Source: Chryseobacterium gregarium DSM 19109 (GTDB lineage: Bacteria; Bacteroidota; Bacteroidia; Flavobacteriales; Weeksellaceae). Taken from it: a stretch of DNA of 64,000 nucleotides. Positions 34,050 to 43,988 of the stretch are shown here, piece by piece (the stretch's first letter is position 1; each line of letters begins with the position of its first letter). Under the pieces are notes generated by a model. That model was not told the origin of the DNA. It was given only the letters and a program-made list of their open reading frames with translations, and ran no database searches. The translations under genes and the position numbers were made by a program. The stretch covers positions 62,001-126,000 of the forward strand of contig NZ_AUMU01000009.1 in NCBI RefSeq assembly GCF_000430845.1, given 5' to 3'.

Positions 34050-37000
34050 ATGCAAAATTCTTATACCGTTATCAATGCTTCGGCAGGTTCGGGAAAAACA
34101 TATGCCCTTGTTCAGCGCCTTCTGATGATCTGTCTGCGCTATCCCAATCAGCAGCATTCGATCAGGAATATTCTGGCACTTACTTTCACCAACAAGGCGG
34201 CAAATGAAATGAAGGAAAGAATCCTGTCTTGGCTGGGCAATTTTTCCGCTGATAATTTTGCAGAAAACGGAGATCTGAAGAACATTCAGAAATCCTTTGA
34301 AGAACAGGGTCTGAAGATCACGATTGATGAACTGCACCATCGGGCAAAAAAAATGCTGGATTATGTGCTTCACAATTACTCTACGTTAAACATCGGAACT
34401 ATTGACCGTTTTAATTCCAGGCTGGTAAGGAGCTTTTCGCACGAGCTGGGCTTAGCCAAAAATTTCAATCTTGAAATTGAAGCGGAACCGTTTCTGATTG
34501 AAGCCGTTGACAAAATGCTGGACCAGATCGGGGAAAATGAATCGATTTCCAATTCTTTCATGGATTATGTGGATTACAGTTTAGAGAATAATGAGAGGGT
34601 CAATCTGAATAAAAATCTTTATGATTCGGCAAAAGAGTTTGTCAAAGACATTCATTATGAACACCTTAAAAACAATAAGGATTTTGACAGTGCCAATTAT
34701 GAAAATATAAAAAATACCCTGCGGAAAGAAATTGTAGCGAATAAAAAAATGGCCGTTGAACTCGCTTTAAAATCTGTAGAATTATTTACATCCAGAAACA
34801 TCGGAATCGAAGATTTTGCGCAGGGGAAAAACGGGATAGGAGGATTTTTCATTAAAGTCCTTGATTTTTACGGTCAGAAAAGGCCCGGCTTCCCTTTTCC
34901 GACGACCGCTGAAGAATCGGTAGTCAATAATTACCGGAAAGGAGCCGCTTCCAAATCAAGAAATAAGGAATCCGAAATTTTTGAAATTCTGGAACAGCTG
35001 CTGGAAAACAGAATGCAGCTGATTCTTTTATATATTGAAACCCAGAAAAAAGAGAAAATTCTATCGGCACTTCTGCCTTTGAAAGTAAATAAAGACATCC
35101 AGGACGAGCTTAAAAAGATCGAAGATGAAAACGATCTGGTTTTACTTTCAAAATTCAATATCCTGATCAACGAAAATTTACGGAATGAGCCTTCTGCATT
35201 TATCTATGAAAAGGTAGGCTCACAGTTCCAGCATTATTTTTTCGATGAATTTCAGGATACTTCCGAACTGCAGTGGCAGAATTTCGTTCCGTTGAGGGAT
35301 CACTCCGTTTCTATAGATAATACGTCTTTTACACTCGTAGGGGACCCGAAACAAAGCATCTACCGGTTCCGCGGCGGTGAAAGTAAATTAATGCTCGACA
35401 TCATCAACAAAAAGGAAATTTCACCTAAAGAAGCCGAATTACTGGTTTTAAAGGACAACTGGCGAAGTGCAAAAAATATTGTGACCTTCAACAATGAGCT
35501 GTACAAATTTCATTCGGAGATTTTAGAGGAAGAGCACAAAGACATTTTCGGAACGGATGCCGAACAAAACCCGAAATCTTCAATGGAAGGCCGGGTAAAG
35601 GTAAATCTGATCGAGAATTTAACCAATGAAAATTTTTACACCGATACTTCCGAAAGAATGCGGAAAGACATCCAAGAAGCGCTGGATAACGGCTTTAAAT
35701 TTTCTGATATAACGATTCTCTGCCGGGGAAATTTTGATATTTTCAGCTATTCCCAAAAGCTGGGAAATCTTAAGGTACGTTATAAAGGTGAAGAAACCAA
35801 TATCAAAACCATTTCAGACAAAGGCCTTACCCTGGAATTGTCCAATACGTTGAAAGCGGTGATCGAGTTTCTAAAATGGGAAACCAATCCGAAAAACAAG
35901 CCCAGCCTGATCATGATGATGTATTACCTGAAGAAGCTGGAAAGAATCCGCATGGCAGATTTCACATGGGAAATGAAAGAAATCCTGGATATGGAATCCC
36001 ATGAAAAAATAATGGAATTTATTCAGCACAAATATTCTTTGCAGCTGAAGCAGGATAATTTTCCCAGGTTTAACTTATATAATTTCGTAGAATATTACAT
36101 TAATGAATTTTCGGTGGAACATAAAGAAACGGATTTCCTTCTGAACTTTCTGGAAATGCTTTTCAACTTTACCCAGAACGCAGGTGCGAGTACAAAAGAG
36201 TTTCTGAAATACTGGGACGAAGAAGCATCCGCCTATACCATTCAGGCTTCGGAAAATATTGATGCAGTACAAATCATGACGATCCACAAAGCAAAAGGGC
36301 TGGAATTCCCTGTTGTTTTCATCCCGATGATGAATAAAAACCGTGATACGGAATTTACGAATTGGTTTGAAACAACGCAGGACACGGCATTGAAATCCGT
36401 GAATATCAACCAATTCAGTAAAAACCTGGAAGTATATGACAAGGAAATCGAACAGTTCAACAGACAGAATTCCTATAAAAACTTTGTCGACAGGCTGTGC
36501 CTCCAGTATGTGGCCACCACACGGCCGGTGGAACAGCTGTTTTTTTATATTCAGAAGGCCAATAAAACCTCCAATAATTTAGAGCTTTTAGAATTCCTGC
36601 AATCGAAAAACACGGAAAACCCGGATGAGTTCGATTTGTATGAAACCCATCCTGACATGCTGAAGAAGTATACCAAGGACAAAACCTCATCCTTTAAAAC
36701 CCGGGATATCCGGATCCTGAAGAACATCAATGAAAAAAATACAGCGATCAGGATTGCCACCCCTTCAAAAAATTATCAGGTAAAGAATGAAAAGGTGAGA
36801 ATCGGACTTTTTGTACATGAATTACTTTCCCAGATCAACACGGCAGCAGATATTCAGAAAGTATTGGACTGCTATATCCTCGAAGGGCATATCAGCATTG
36901 AGGAGAGCAAAGAGATCAACCGCGACCTGCATCAGATCCTTGAAACCTATGCTGAATTCTTTGACGGAAAATGGGAGATCATCAATGAAAGGGATATTAT

Positions 37001-37190
37001 GATTTCAGAAAACGGTGAAAGCAGGGTGTACCGCCCCGACCGGATTTTAAAAAGTTCCGAAGGTTACATCATCGTCGATTTTAAAACCGGAGAAGAAAAC
37101 CGGAAAGATGAACGGCAGATTGAAAACTATAAAAATATTCTTGAAAAATTAGGAAGAAAGGTTCTGAAGACCCAACTTATTTACCTGTAA
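34050..37190 (+). CDS. AddA-like UvrD helicase-nuclease
   Basis: A 1046-residue recombination enzyme. Superfamily-1 helicase motifs are complete: ASAGSGKT at 10-17, DEFQDT at 399-404, LVGDPKQSIYRFRGG and IMTIHKAKGLEFPVVF. The C-terminus holds a RecB-type PD-(D/E)XK nuclease: RPDRIL, then D1010-FK in IIVDFKTG, and QIENYKNIL. It would unwind and resect double-strand ends for RecA loading (RecBCD/AddAB role). The usual partner AddB is not adjacent: upstream is the CarboxypepD_reg pair and downstream is ferritin. Confidence 0.94.
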   Translation: MQNSYTVINASAGSGKTYALVQRLLMICLRYPNQQHSIRNILALTFTNKAANEMKERILSWLGNFSADNFAENGDLKNIQKSFEEQGLKITIDELHHRAKKMLDYVLHNYSTLNIGTIDRFNSRLVRSFSHELGLAKNFNLEIEAEPFLIEAVDKMLDQIGENESISNSFMDYVDYSLENNERVNLNKNLYDSAKEFVKDIHYEHLKNNKDFDSANYENIKNTLRKEIVANKKMAVELALKSVELFTSRNIGIEDFAQGKNGIGGFFIKVLDFYGQKRPGFPFPTTAEESVVNNYRKGAASKSRNKESEIFEILEQLLENRMQLILLYIETQKKEKILSALLPLKVNKDIQDELKKIEDENDLVLLSKFNILINENLRNEPSAFIYEKVGSQFQHYFFDEFQDTSELQWQNFVPLRDHSVSIDNTSFTLVGDPKQSIYRFRGGESKLMLDIINKKEISPKEAELLVLKDNWRSAKNIVTFNNELYKFHSEILEEEHKDIFGTDAEQNPKSSMEGRVKVNLIENLTNENFYTDTSERMRKDIQEALDNGFKFSDITILCRGNFDIFSYSQKLGNLKVRYKGEETNIKTISDKGLTLELSNTLKAVIEFLKWETNPKNKPSLIMMMYYLKKLERIRMADFTWEMKEILDMESHEKIMEFIQHKYSLQLKQDNFPRFNLYNFVEYYINEFSVEHKETDFLLNFLEMLFNFTQNAGASTKEFLKYWDEEASAYTIQASENIDAVQIMTIHKAKGLEFPVVFIPMMNKNRDTEFTNWFETTQDTALKSVNINQFSKNLEVYDKEIEQFNRQNSYKNFVDRLCLQYVATTRPVEQLFFYIQKANKTSNNLELLEFLQSKNTENPDEFDLYETHPDMLKKYTKDKTSSFKTRDIRILKNINEKNTAIRIATPSKNYQVKNEKVRIGLFVHELLSQINTAADIQKVLDCYILEGHISIEESKEINRDLHQILETYAEFFDGKWEIINERDIMISENGESRVYRPDRILKSSEGYIIVDFKTGEENRKDERQIENYKNILEKLGRKVLKTQLIYL

Positions 37191-37296
37191 TAATACTTGG
37201 CCTAGGATCAGACCTTTAGTCTGTTACCAATTTCATTGATCAGCCTGTATTGGATTGTTGTTCTTGGAACTTAAACTGACATAAGTTTTCTTTAAA

Positions 37297-37335
37297 AAAA
37301 GTCTACGGAATATCATAGATATTCCGTAGACTTTT
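37297..37335. terminator. bidirectional terminator between AddA-like and ferritin genes
   Basis: A perfect 17-bp stem (37297-37313 with 37319-37335) and a 5-nt loop, A-rich on the 5' side and T-rich on the 3' side, between two convergent genes. Confidence 0.92.
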
Positions 37336-37367
37336 AAGAGTAAATATAATTTATATATCGAAATATG

Positions 37368-37877
37368 TTAAGCTGTCGCATCCGGAACAAAAGTCCGCTG
37401 TGCCAGTTCCTGGTCAAAAAGATATAGTGCCGAAGGGTTATCACTTACCATTTTGATTTTCGTCACCAGTTGCGATGCGCTGGCCTCTTCTTCTACCTGC
37501 TCATTGATAAACCACTGTAAAAAAGAGGTTGTGGCAAAATCACCTTCATCATTGGCATTCTTTACGATATTAAAAATGCTTTTCGTTACTTTTTTTTCGT
37601 GTTCCAATGCTTTTTCAAAAATATCAATGGCACCGATAAATTCATGCGGCGGCTTAGGGATTTCCCCGATAATGATCTCGCCTCCCACATCATTCAGATA
37701 ATCAAACATTTTATCAGCATGCATCAGTTCCTCTTTGCTCTGAACCCTGAAATAATTGGCAATCCCGTCAAGATCCTTGGCTGAAAACCAGGCAGACATT
37801 GAAAGATAATATTGTGCGGCATATTGTTCGTGAGCTATTTGTTCGTTAATTAACCTTGCAATTTTCTCGCTAACCAT
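37368..37877 (-). CDS. ferritin
   Basis: A 169-residue four-helix-bundle ferritin without haem-ligand Met. Ferroxidase-centre residues are seen in EQIAHEQYAAQYYLSMSAW and SKEELMHADKMFDY, with later QWFINEQVEEE. It oxidises and stores iron in a 24-mer. The bacterial non-haem ferritin (FtnA) type fits the length. It is monocistronic, between two terminators. Confidence 0.95.
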   Translation of the reverse strand: MVSEKIARLINEQIAHEQYAAQYYLSMSAWFSAKDLDGIANYFRVQSKEELMHADKMFDYLNDVGGEIIIGEIPKPPHEFIGAIDIFEKALEHEKKVTKSIFNIVKNANDEGDFATTSFLQWFINEQVEEEASASQLVTKIKMVSDNPSALYLFDQELAQRTFVPDATA

Positions 37878-37896
37878 AAGAAATAAATTTTACAGC

Positions 37897-37904
37897 CAAA
37901 ATTA
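37897..37904 (-). promoter_or_regulatory. candidate -7 promoter element of ferritin gene (TAATTTTG)
   Basis: TAATTTTG on the minus strand lies 19 bp before the ferritin start. A short stem AGGGTTTTATTCCCT overlaps the upstream side. Confidence 0.5.
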
Positions 37905-37951
37905 GGGAATAAAACCCTAAATCAAAACTTTTAATAAAATTTAATCAAAAA

Positions 37952-37971
37952 GGACGGAATGAATCCCGTCC
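37952..37971 (-). terminator. hairpin after Spy-like gene
   Basis: A 6-bp GC-rich stem GGACGG/CCGTCC with a small internal loop, followed in the minus direction by TTTTGATT. It lies downstream of the Spy-like gene. Confidence 0.6.
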
Positions 37972-38005
37972 CTTAACACATTAAAAACACTAAACTATGA
38001 ACTGC

Positions 38006-38464
38006 TTAATTGGTCTGCGGAGCTACCGTTTTCATAGGCTTATGCATCTTTTCTCCTTTCATTCCCCTGTCTTTCATCGCCATTTTTCTTTCTTCCATTT
38101 TAGCTTTTCGGTCTGCCTGCCATTTATCATACTGCTGTGGAGTCAGGATCTTTTTCATATCCGCATTCATCTGTTCTCTTTTCGCTTTCATTTGCTCCAT
38201 TCTGGCCTGTCTCTGGTCTTTATTTTTATCAAAGTCAGTTTTCATTTCATTTTTTCTTTTTTCATGAAGCGCTTTGATCTGAGCTACCTGCGACTGATTT
38301 AAACCAAGGTCCTTCTGCATTTTATCCAAATGTTCCTGTTCTCTTTCCTGAAATTTCTGATGCATCTCCGCTCTTCTTCCTTCTTTATCCTGTGGAGGGG
38401 TTTGCTGAGCCATTACTAAACTTCCCATGCCAACTAAGGCAACTGCCAATACTAACTTTTTCAT
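38006..38464 (-). CDS. Spy/CpxP-like periplasmic protein
   Basis: A 152-residue exported protein: a signal peptide (about 1-19) followed by a highly charged, helical, Lys/Met/Gln-rich body. Two LTxxQ-type motifs are visible: LGLNQSQVAQIKAL and ILTPQQYDKW, which define the Spy/CpxP fold. Such proteins are ATP-independent chaperones or inhibitors of envelope-stress kinases. Homology is by motif and composition, so a generic DUF4890-type description may be safer. It has its own terminator and is followed by no partner gene. Confidence 0.8.
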   Translation of the reverse strand: MKKLVLAVALVGMGSLVMAQQTPPQDKEGRRAEMHQKFQEREQEHLDKMQKDLGLNQSQVAQIKALHEKRKNEMKTDFDKNKDQRQARMEQMKAKREQMNADMKKILTPQQYDKWQADRKAKMEERKMAMKDRGMKGEKMHKPMKTVAPQTN

Positions 38465-38598
38465 ATTTCTAAATTTTAAATTTATTGTTGTCTATCTTTT
38501 TGATTATAAGTTAAAATGAAAGTTAAACCGTAAAATTCATAAAAATTGTTAAATTTTAATATTAAATACACAATAATAAAAAAAGTTTAAAAATAAAA

Positions 38599-38626
38599 GA
38601 AGAGCAAATCCTAAAATCTGCCCTTC
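38599..38626 (-). terminator. terminator of GGFR-repeat gene
   Basis: An 11-pair stem (two of them G-U on the minus strand), 38616-38626 with 38599-38609, followed in the minus direction by a TTTTATTT tail. Confidence 0.75.
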
Positions 38627-38653
38627 ACACCACTTAAATATAATATATGAAAA

Positions 38654-39679
38654 TTAATTCTTTGCAAATCCGGTCCTGAAACCACGGTTTCCGCTTCTCT
38701 CTCCGCCTCCGTTATTCTGTTGTCTCGGAGCTGAATTCTCACTTCTTTTAAAACCGCCTTCACTTCTGAAACCGCCTCCGTTATTTTCTCTTCTTGGCGC
38801 TTCTTCCCTTTTCACTTCACTGTTCCCACGGAAGCCCCCGTTATTTCTGAAGCCTCCGCTTCCACTGTTTTCAGCTCTTTCTGTACGGAATCCTCCGTTA
38901 GTTCTTACACCGCCATTATCATTGCTCCTAAAGCCTCCGCTGCTTCTTATGCCGTTATTTTCTTTTCTGAAACCTGAATTATTATTATTCCTGTTTTCAG
39001 CCTGATTCCGGAATCCGCCACCATTGCTGCCGTCTCTTACCGAGCCTCTGAAACCGTTATCTGGTCTCTGACTTCTCACGATATTAATCGTAGGATTATC
39101 CATTCTGCGGAAATGAGACCGGTCAACCCGGTAAATATTAATGTTCACATTTCTGTAGCGCGGCATCGGCCTGCATATGGCTGCATAATGCGATCTTCTG
39201 TAATTCTGGAAATATACTACCGGACTGTATCCTCTGTAGTAATTATTCTGGAAAATTACAAAAACCCTAGGCCCCATAATTCTCTCCAATGCATAAAACC
39301 GGTCATAGTACCATCTGTCAGGGTTGTATCTGTAGAAATTATTCCATGTAGAAAAACCTGAATACAGATTATTTAGCCTTAAGATCTGATCAATCTGCCA
39401 CGGTGCAAGCCTGTTCTGATTGAAGAATACATTCCAGTTGATGCCTGAAATACTGTTCCTGTAGTCATTATAGTTATTCTGATAATAATTATTCGGATAA
39501 TAATCCTGGGGATAGTTGTAATAATAATCATCAGGGAAATAATTCTGATCATCCTGATCACTATAATATCCTCCCTCATTCTGAGAATATCCTCCGTCGT
39601 CCCATCCGTTGTCCGGATACTGTTGAGCAAAAGCAAAAGTTGCAATACCCAAAGCAAAACTGATTAATATTTTTTTCAT
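38654..39679 (-). CDS. secreted Tyr/Asn-rich protein with GGFR repeats
   Basis: A 341-residue exported protein of three parts. After the signal peptide comes a Tyr/Asp/Asn-rich tract (about 20-75). A compact central region (about 78-195) contains NRLAPWQIDQIL and GPRVFVIFQNNYYRGYSPVV. The last 140 residues are low-complexity with about ten GGFR/GFR units (GGFRNN, GGFRSN, GGFRTE and others) rich in Asn, Ser and Arg. The central part looks like a conserved exported domain of Bacteroidota, but I cannot name it. Arg/Gly tails like this can bind polyanions. No function is assigned. Confidence 0.8.
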   Translation of the reverse strand: MKKILISFALGIATFAFAQQYPDNGWDDGGYSQNEGGYYSDQDDQNYFPDDYYYNYPQDYYPNNYYQNNYNDYRNSISGINWNVFFNQNRLAPWQIDQILRLNNLYSGFSTWNNFYRYNPDRWYYDRFYALERIMGPRVFVIFQNNYYRGYSPVVYFQNYRRSHYAAICRPMPRYRNVNINIYRVDRSHFRRMDNPTINIVRSQRPDNGFRGSVRDGSNGGGFRNQAENRNNNNSGFRKENNGIRSSGGFRSNDNGGVRTNGGFRTERAENSGSGGFRNNGGFRGNSEVKREEAPRRENNGGGFRSEGGFKRSENSAPRQQNNGGGERSGNRGFRTGFAKN

Positions 39680-39747
39680 TGTATAGCCGTTAATTGGTTA
39701 ATATAAAGTAGAATATCTTAATTCTACCTTTTTGATATAAATAAAAA

Positions 39748-39779
39748 AAAGAAGTTAAATCATATGATAAAACTTCTTT
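39748..39779 (-). terminator. rho-independent terminator of malQ
   Basis: A 9-bp stem AAAGAAGTT/AACTTCTTT with an inner ATCATATGAT pairing, followed in the minus direction by at least eight T (A tract at 39743-39750, overlapping the stem). It lies downstream of the malQ stop at 39818. Confidence 0.85.
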
Positions 39780-39817
39780 ATATTTAATATTAACGGATTG
39801 ATAATCAAATGTTAAAT

Positions 39818-42469
39818 TTATGATCTTCCGCTGTCTTTTACCCAATCCGAGATCTTCTGATTGAAATCTGAACGCCCTTTGAGATCTTCCAGCTGAAGGT
39901 GCATCCTGTATCTCCAATAATGCGGAAAGACAGCAGGATTATTAATCCTTTCATTATTCATTTCAATATTGGTAAGTTCTTTATCAGTTGCCAGGAACTC
40001 CTGAATCGGGAAAATAGCCAGCATGGCATCATTGTACAGGTGCTGCTTCATAATAATTTCAGCCAGATGCGCATCCAGCTCTTCCGGGGCTTTTCCGTAC
40101 TGCACCAGCTGCTGATTAAAATACTGCTGGGTTAAAGCCGGATTCTCCTGCCACCATTGTCTCAATGTCGAACTGTCATGCGAAGAAGCAGTAACCACAT
40201 TCAGGTAGCCTGCATTCTGGGGATTGTAAAAAGGAAGGTGATCCGAAGGCATACGCTGAACCTTCAGCGCCACAATTGCCAGCTCATCCATCACCACAGG
40301 AACGCAGTGAGGCACCATTCCAAGATCTTCACCACAAATCAGCATTTTGGTGGAATTAAGGATGACCGGAAGCTTTTCCATCGCTTTTTCATACCAGAGC
40401 TGATCTTGTCTTACAAAGAAATAATCCTGGTAAAGGTCATAAAGCGATTTCTTTTCCCAATCAGATAAATAATGATAAGATTCGGTATGATAGAGGTTGA
40501 ATCTCGGGTGATAGACGACCTGCCCGTTTCTTTCTTCGATTAAAAACAATACGTTGGCGCATAAAGCAATCAGCTGTTCTTCAATCAGGCCATGAGGATT
40601 TTTCCTGAAGAAATCAGACAGTTTGCGCTGCGTATCGAATTCTTCTTTAAAAGAATACGTTCCGTCCTGATCCATACTTATAAATGAAAGGACATCCTCT
40701 TTATTTTCACCGAAGTAATTCTCCAGAATATGATCATTAATAAACGGTTTGCAGTAACGGTCAAAATTAAACGGAATATGCCGGGCACTGAATTCTTCGA
40801 GGGTTACCGGTACGGCAGGATAAAAATAGCCTAAAATTCCCTGAGTAGCGGAAACCGGCATCCTCCAAATTCTGAAAAAACCAAGGATATGGTCAATACG
40901 CATCGCGTCAAAATACTGCTCCAGCGCCTTGAATCTGTTTTTCCACCACTGGTAATCATCGGCTTTCATGGCTTCCCAGTTATAAGTCGGGAATTCCCAG
41001 TTCTGACCGAGTTCCGTAAACTGGTCAGGCGGTGCTCCGGCCTGAAAATCCATCCCGAACAATTCAGGTTCCGTCCATGCTTCTACAGAATACCTGTAAA
41101 TTCCGATCGGCAGGTCACCTTTTAAGGAAACGCCTAAACTATGGATATAGTCTACGGCATCTTTAAGCTGCTTATGAAGCTGGTACTGTACCCAGGCATG
41201 AAGCATGGAAGTTTCATATTCTTTGCTTTTTGCGGTAAAAAAAGGAGCAATTTTACCTGCGATATATTTTTTATGGGTTTTCCATTCGTTGAAATTCGGG
41301 GTTTTATATTTATCTCTTAAAACGCAAAATGCGGAATACGGGACCAGCCAGCTTTCATTATCCTTGATAAACTTTTTAAAGTTTCTGTCTTTATAGATGG
41401 TATCCCTGTTGGTATTAAAAACGGTTTTCAAATATTTCCATTTCCCCGAAATCATTTTTTCATAATCAATTAATTCCAAAGCATTAAGATTCGCTTTTTC
41501 GGTTTCATATTGCTGACCGGTGTCTTCAGGCAGTTCAAAATCAAGTTTTTCAAGGGAAATATACTGCGGATGCAGCGCATATACAGAAACTGCGGCGTAA
41601 GGATAAGAATCCGTCCATGTATAATTGGCTGTAGTATCATTGATCGGCAGAATCTGGATAATGCCAAGGCTGGTTTCTTTTGTCCAGTCGGCAAGCTTTT
41701 TCAGATCAGAAAACTCTCCGACTCCGAAGCCATCCTGTGTTCTTAATGAAAATACGGGAACGGCAACTCCCGCGTCATGGTACATCTGATGGAGCTTGAA
41801 TTTAAAATAATGATCCGAAACAATCTGAAGCACCTCTTTCGACTGATTTGGTGAGGCAAAACGGTTATCACCTGTTTCAATATCGATCAACTGCTGCTTT
41901 TCTGTATCATACAGTCCGTACTTATATTGAATTGATTCATTTTCAGTGATTTCAACTGAAATTTCCCATATCCCGAAACCGGTCTGAACCAAATGGAGGG
42001 CATTTTCATAATCCCAGTTCCCTAATGAAGCCGTACTTCCGGCGAGTACAACTTTCCAGTTCGGATTATATACCGGAGCTTCAATTCTGAACAAATGGGT
42101 ATGCTTTTTCAGAACCGATCTTTTTTCAGGCTTAAAGGTATTCAGCTTATTATAAAGAATCTTATTGTTTAAATAATTTTCAGGAAAATTTTTATTATTC
42201 CACTGATCAAAAATCACAAATTCTTTATAATGATGGGGAAAATTGAGATGGTGTTGAACAAACTCTTCTCTAAGGATATTTCTCCCTTCCCCTACTAATT
42301 GGTAACGGTAAGAAACCGATTTTGAAAAATAATCAATCTCACATTTCCATAAACCGTTTTCTGTATAAAACATAGGATGAGTCTTTGATACAGCACCTTC
42401 TTCAGTGATCACCAACTGCAATTTTTCTCCTACTTGTGTACTGTACCCTACATTAAAGTATAGCTTCAT
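39818..42469 (-). CDS. malQ: 4-alpha-glucanotransferase with starch-binding modules
   Basis: An 883-residue GH77 enzyme starting at the ATG at 42469. A longer frame begins 20 residues upstream in AT-rich DNA and lacks family support. Two CBM20-type starch-binding modules occupy about 1-230 (GSTASLGNWDYENALHL is typical), and the GH77 barrel follows, with the nucleophile region MRIDHILGFFRIW, ICGEDLGMVP and ASSHDSSTLRQWW. It transfers alpha-1,4-glucan segments in glycogen or maltodextrin metabolism (disproportionating enzyme, DPE2-like layout). It is cytoplasmic and has its own terminator. Confidence 0.94.
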   Translation of the reverse strand: MKLYFNVGYSTQVGEKLQLVITEEGAVSKTHPMFYTENGLWKCEIDYFSKSVSYRYQLVGEGRNILREEFVQHHLNFPHHYKEFVIFDQWNNKNFPENYLNNKILYNKLNTFKPEKRSVLKKHTHLFRIEAPVYNPNWKVVLAGSTASLGNWDYENALHLVQTGFGIWEISVEITENESIQYKYGLYDTEKQQLIDIETGDNRFASPNQSKEVLQIVSDHYFKFKLHQMYHDAGVAVPVFSLRTQDGFGVGEFSDLKKLADWTKETSLGIIQILPINDTTANYTWTDSYPYAAVSVYALHPQYISLEKLDFELPEDTGQQYETEKANLNALELIDYEKMISGKWKYLKTVFNTNRDTIYKDRNFKKFIKDNESWLVPYSAFCVLRDKYKTPNFNEWKTHKKYIAGKIAPFFTAKSKEYETSMLHAWVQYQLHKQLKDAVDYIHSLGVSLKGDLPIGIYRYSVEAWTEPELFGMDFQAGAPPDQFTELGQNWEFPTYNWEAMKADDYQWWKNRFKALEQYFDAMRIDHILGFFRIWRMPVSATQGILGYFYPAVPVTLEEFSARHIPFNFDRYCKPFINDHILENYFGENKEDVLSFISMDQDGTYSFKEEFDTQRKLSDFFRKNPHGLIEEQLIALCANVLFLIEERNGQVVYHPRFNLYHTESYHYLSDWEKKSLYDLYQDYFFVRQDQLWYEKAMEKLPVILNSTKMLICGEDLGMVPHCVPVVMDELAIVALKVQRMPSDHLPFYNPQNAGYLNVVTASSHDSSTLRQWWQENPALTQQYFNQQLVQYGKAPEELDAHLAEIIMKQHLYNDAMLAIFPIQEFLATDKELTNIEMNNERINNPAVFPHYWRYRMHLQLEDLKGRSDFNQKISDWVKDSGRS

Positions 42470-42540
42470 GTATATTTTTTTTATAAAAATACATTTTAAT
42501 ATCGAAAAATGAAACTTAATGAATGTCAAATATTCATTAA

Positions 42541-42573
42541 AAAAAACCTTCTCAGATGCTGAAAAGGTTTTTT
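42541..42573 (-). terminator. rho-independent terminator of T9SS-cargo gene
   Basis: A 10-bp stem AAAAAACCTT/AAGGTTTTTT, then a mismatch and 4 more pairs around an ATG loop, A/T-rich at both ends. It lies just downstream of the stop at 42594. Confidence 0.85.
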
Positions 42574-42593
42574 ATTTTAAGTGCAGTTAAGGG

Positions 42594-43760
42594 TTATTTC
42601 GTGACCACAATTTTCTTGTTCAGCAATGTTTTCCTGGATTCATCGGTAATATTTACCAGATAGGCTCCGGTTACCAGATTCCTGAGATCAACCTCCTGAT
42701 TTAAAGAGCCTCCTTTTACAGATAAGTCCTGCTTCACTACATTTTTACCGGAAAGATCGAAAACAGTCAGCCTGATATTTCCTTTTACTGATTTATCATT
42801 GACGTTCACATTGATTAAATGTTCATCCACTCTTGTCGGATAAATATCCAGATTGGCAAAAACAGTATTGGAAACAGCTTTATCATTCGCGAAATACTTA
42901 CTGGCCAGATCATAAATATGAAGATTCTGCTCGCCGGCCATCGGGTTTGCCTGTAAGGTATTCAGGTCGACTTCATATAACGGAGCGCCTTTTGCGCTGG
43001 CAATTACTACTTTTCCTTTTGAGTTTACGGCAGAACCATTGACCGAATAATTTTCAGGGATTCCGGAAATCTTACCCATAAACTTAGCCTTAAGTTCTTT
43101 CGTAAAAATCTTGAAAACATTCCCTGAAGTGGAAAAAACATAGAAATTGTTATCCGCATCGGCAATCATATCGCCGCCGAAACCAGTTTCGATCATGGTA
43201 AAAGAATTTTTTCCGTTGGAAGCATCATCTTTTATAATACCTAAGTCATTCACCATATAACGGCCTCCCTTTCTAATGATCTGCAAAAACTGGGTTCCGG
43301 CATTGTTGATTGCATAGATATTCCCGTCATAGCCAGTTGCCATTCTCGTCATATGGGAATTGATGTCACATGATGTTACTCTCACCACATTGTTTTCCAC
43401 CAACGTAATTTCTTTGGTTTTTGCATTTAGGACATAAATATTAGGAGAAAACATCGGCATGTAAACCAGATTATTGTTTACCTGATCGTAAGCCAATGTT
43501 GCCATATTCACCGCCTGAGCATTATTATACGTATTCTTATCTTCAACTACCGTTGCGCTTCTGTTCTGCGAGAATACCTTTGCTGAAGCATCAGCGGTAA
43601 AAACCTTATCTCCGGACACGCCGGTGGTTCCGTCAAGAGCGCGGAAATCACTGAAAATAATGCTTGGCGTATCTTTCCCGGTGAGGGCAAAAAAATCCTG
43701 TTGTGCATAGACATTGGCAGCGGACAGCATTAAAAATAGAGGAAGTAAATGTTTTTTCAT
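42594..43760 (-). CDS. T9SS type A sorting domain protein
   Basis: A 388-residue secreted protein. A signal peptide (about 1-19) is followed by a repeat-rich, probably beta-propeller body (about 30-300, with repeated NNFYVFSTSGNVFKI-type strands). The C-terminal sorting domain (about 310-388) contains LDIYPTRVDE, LTVFDLSGKNVVKQDLS and VTGAYLVNI. The sorting domain directs export through the type IX secretion system to the cell surface. The propeller ligand or activity is not evident. Confidence 0.88.
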   Translation of the reverse strand: MKKHLLPLFLMLSAANVYAQQDFFALTGKDTPSIIFSDFRALDGTTGVSGDKVFTADASAKVFSQNRSATVVEDKNTYNNAQAVNMATLAYDQVNNNLVYMPMFSPNIYVLNAKTKEITLVENNVVRVTSCDINSHMTRMATGYDGNIYAINNAGTQFLQIIRKGGRYMVNDLGIIKDDASNGKNSFTMIETGFGGDMIADADNNFYVFSTSGNVFKIFTKELKAKFMGKISGIPENYSVNGSAVNSKGKVVIASAKGAPLYEVDLNTLQANPMAGEQNLHIYDLASKYFANDKAVSNTVFANLDIYPTRVDEHLINVNVNDKSVKGNIRLTVFDLSGKNVVKQDLSVKGGSLNQEVDLRNLVTGAYLVNITDESRKTLLNKKIVVTK

Positions 43761-43960
43761 AGTATGTATATTTGGTTCGTAATTATTTTACTATGACTAA
43801 GTTACACAATTTTCAAATTGATTGAAAAAAAATTGTGAGATTTAAACAGGAATATTATTAGCTTTTCCAGGCCTAACGTCAGAACGAAAAAAAAATTTTA
43901 AAATTGAATGTTGAAATGATAAATTCTTCACTACACTTAAGTGACAGGGATAAGGATAAA

Positions 43961-43988
43961 AAACTCTCACAAATAATTGTGAGAGTTT
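43961..43988 (-). terminator. rho-independent terminator of cysS
   Basis: A perfect 12-bp stem (43961-43972 with 43977-43988), 4-nt loop, A/T-rich in the minus-strand downstream direction. The rest of the gap from 43761 to 44008 is AT-rich with no gene. Confidence 0.85.
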
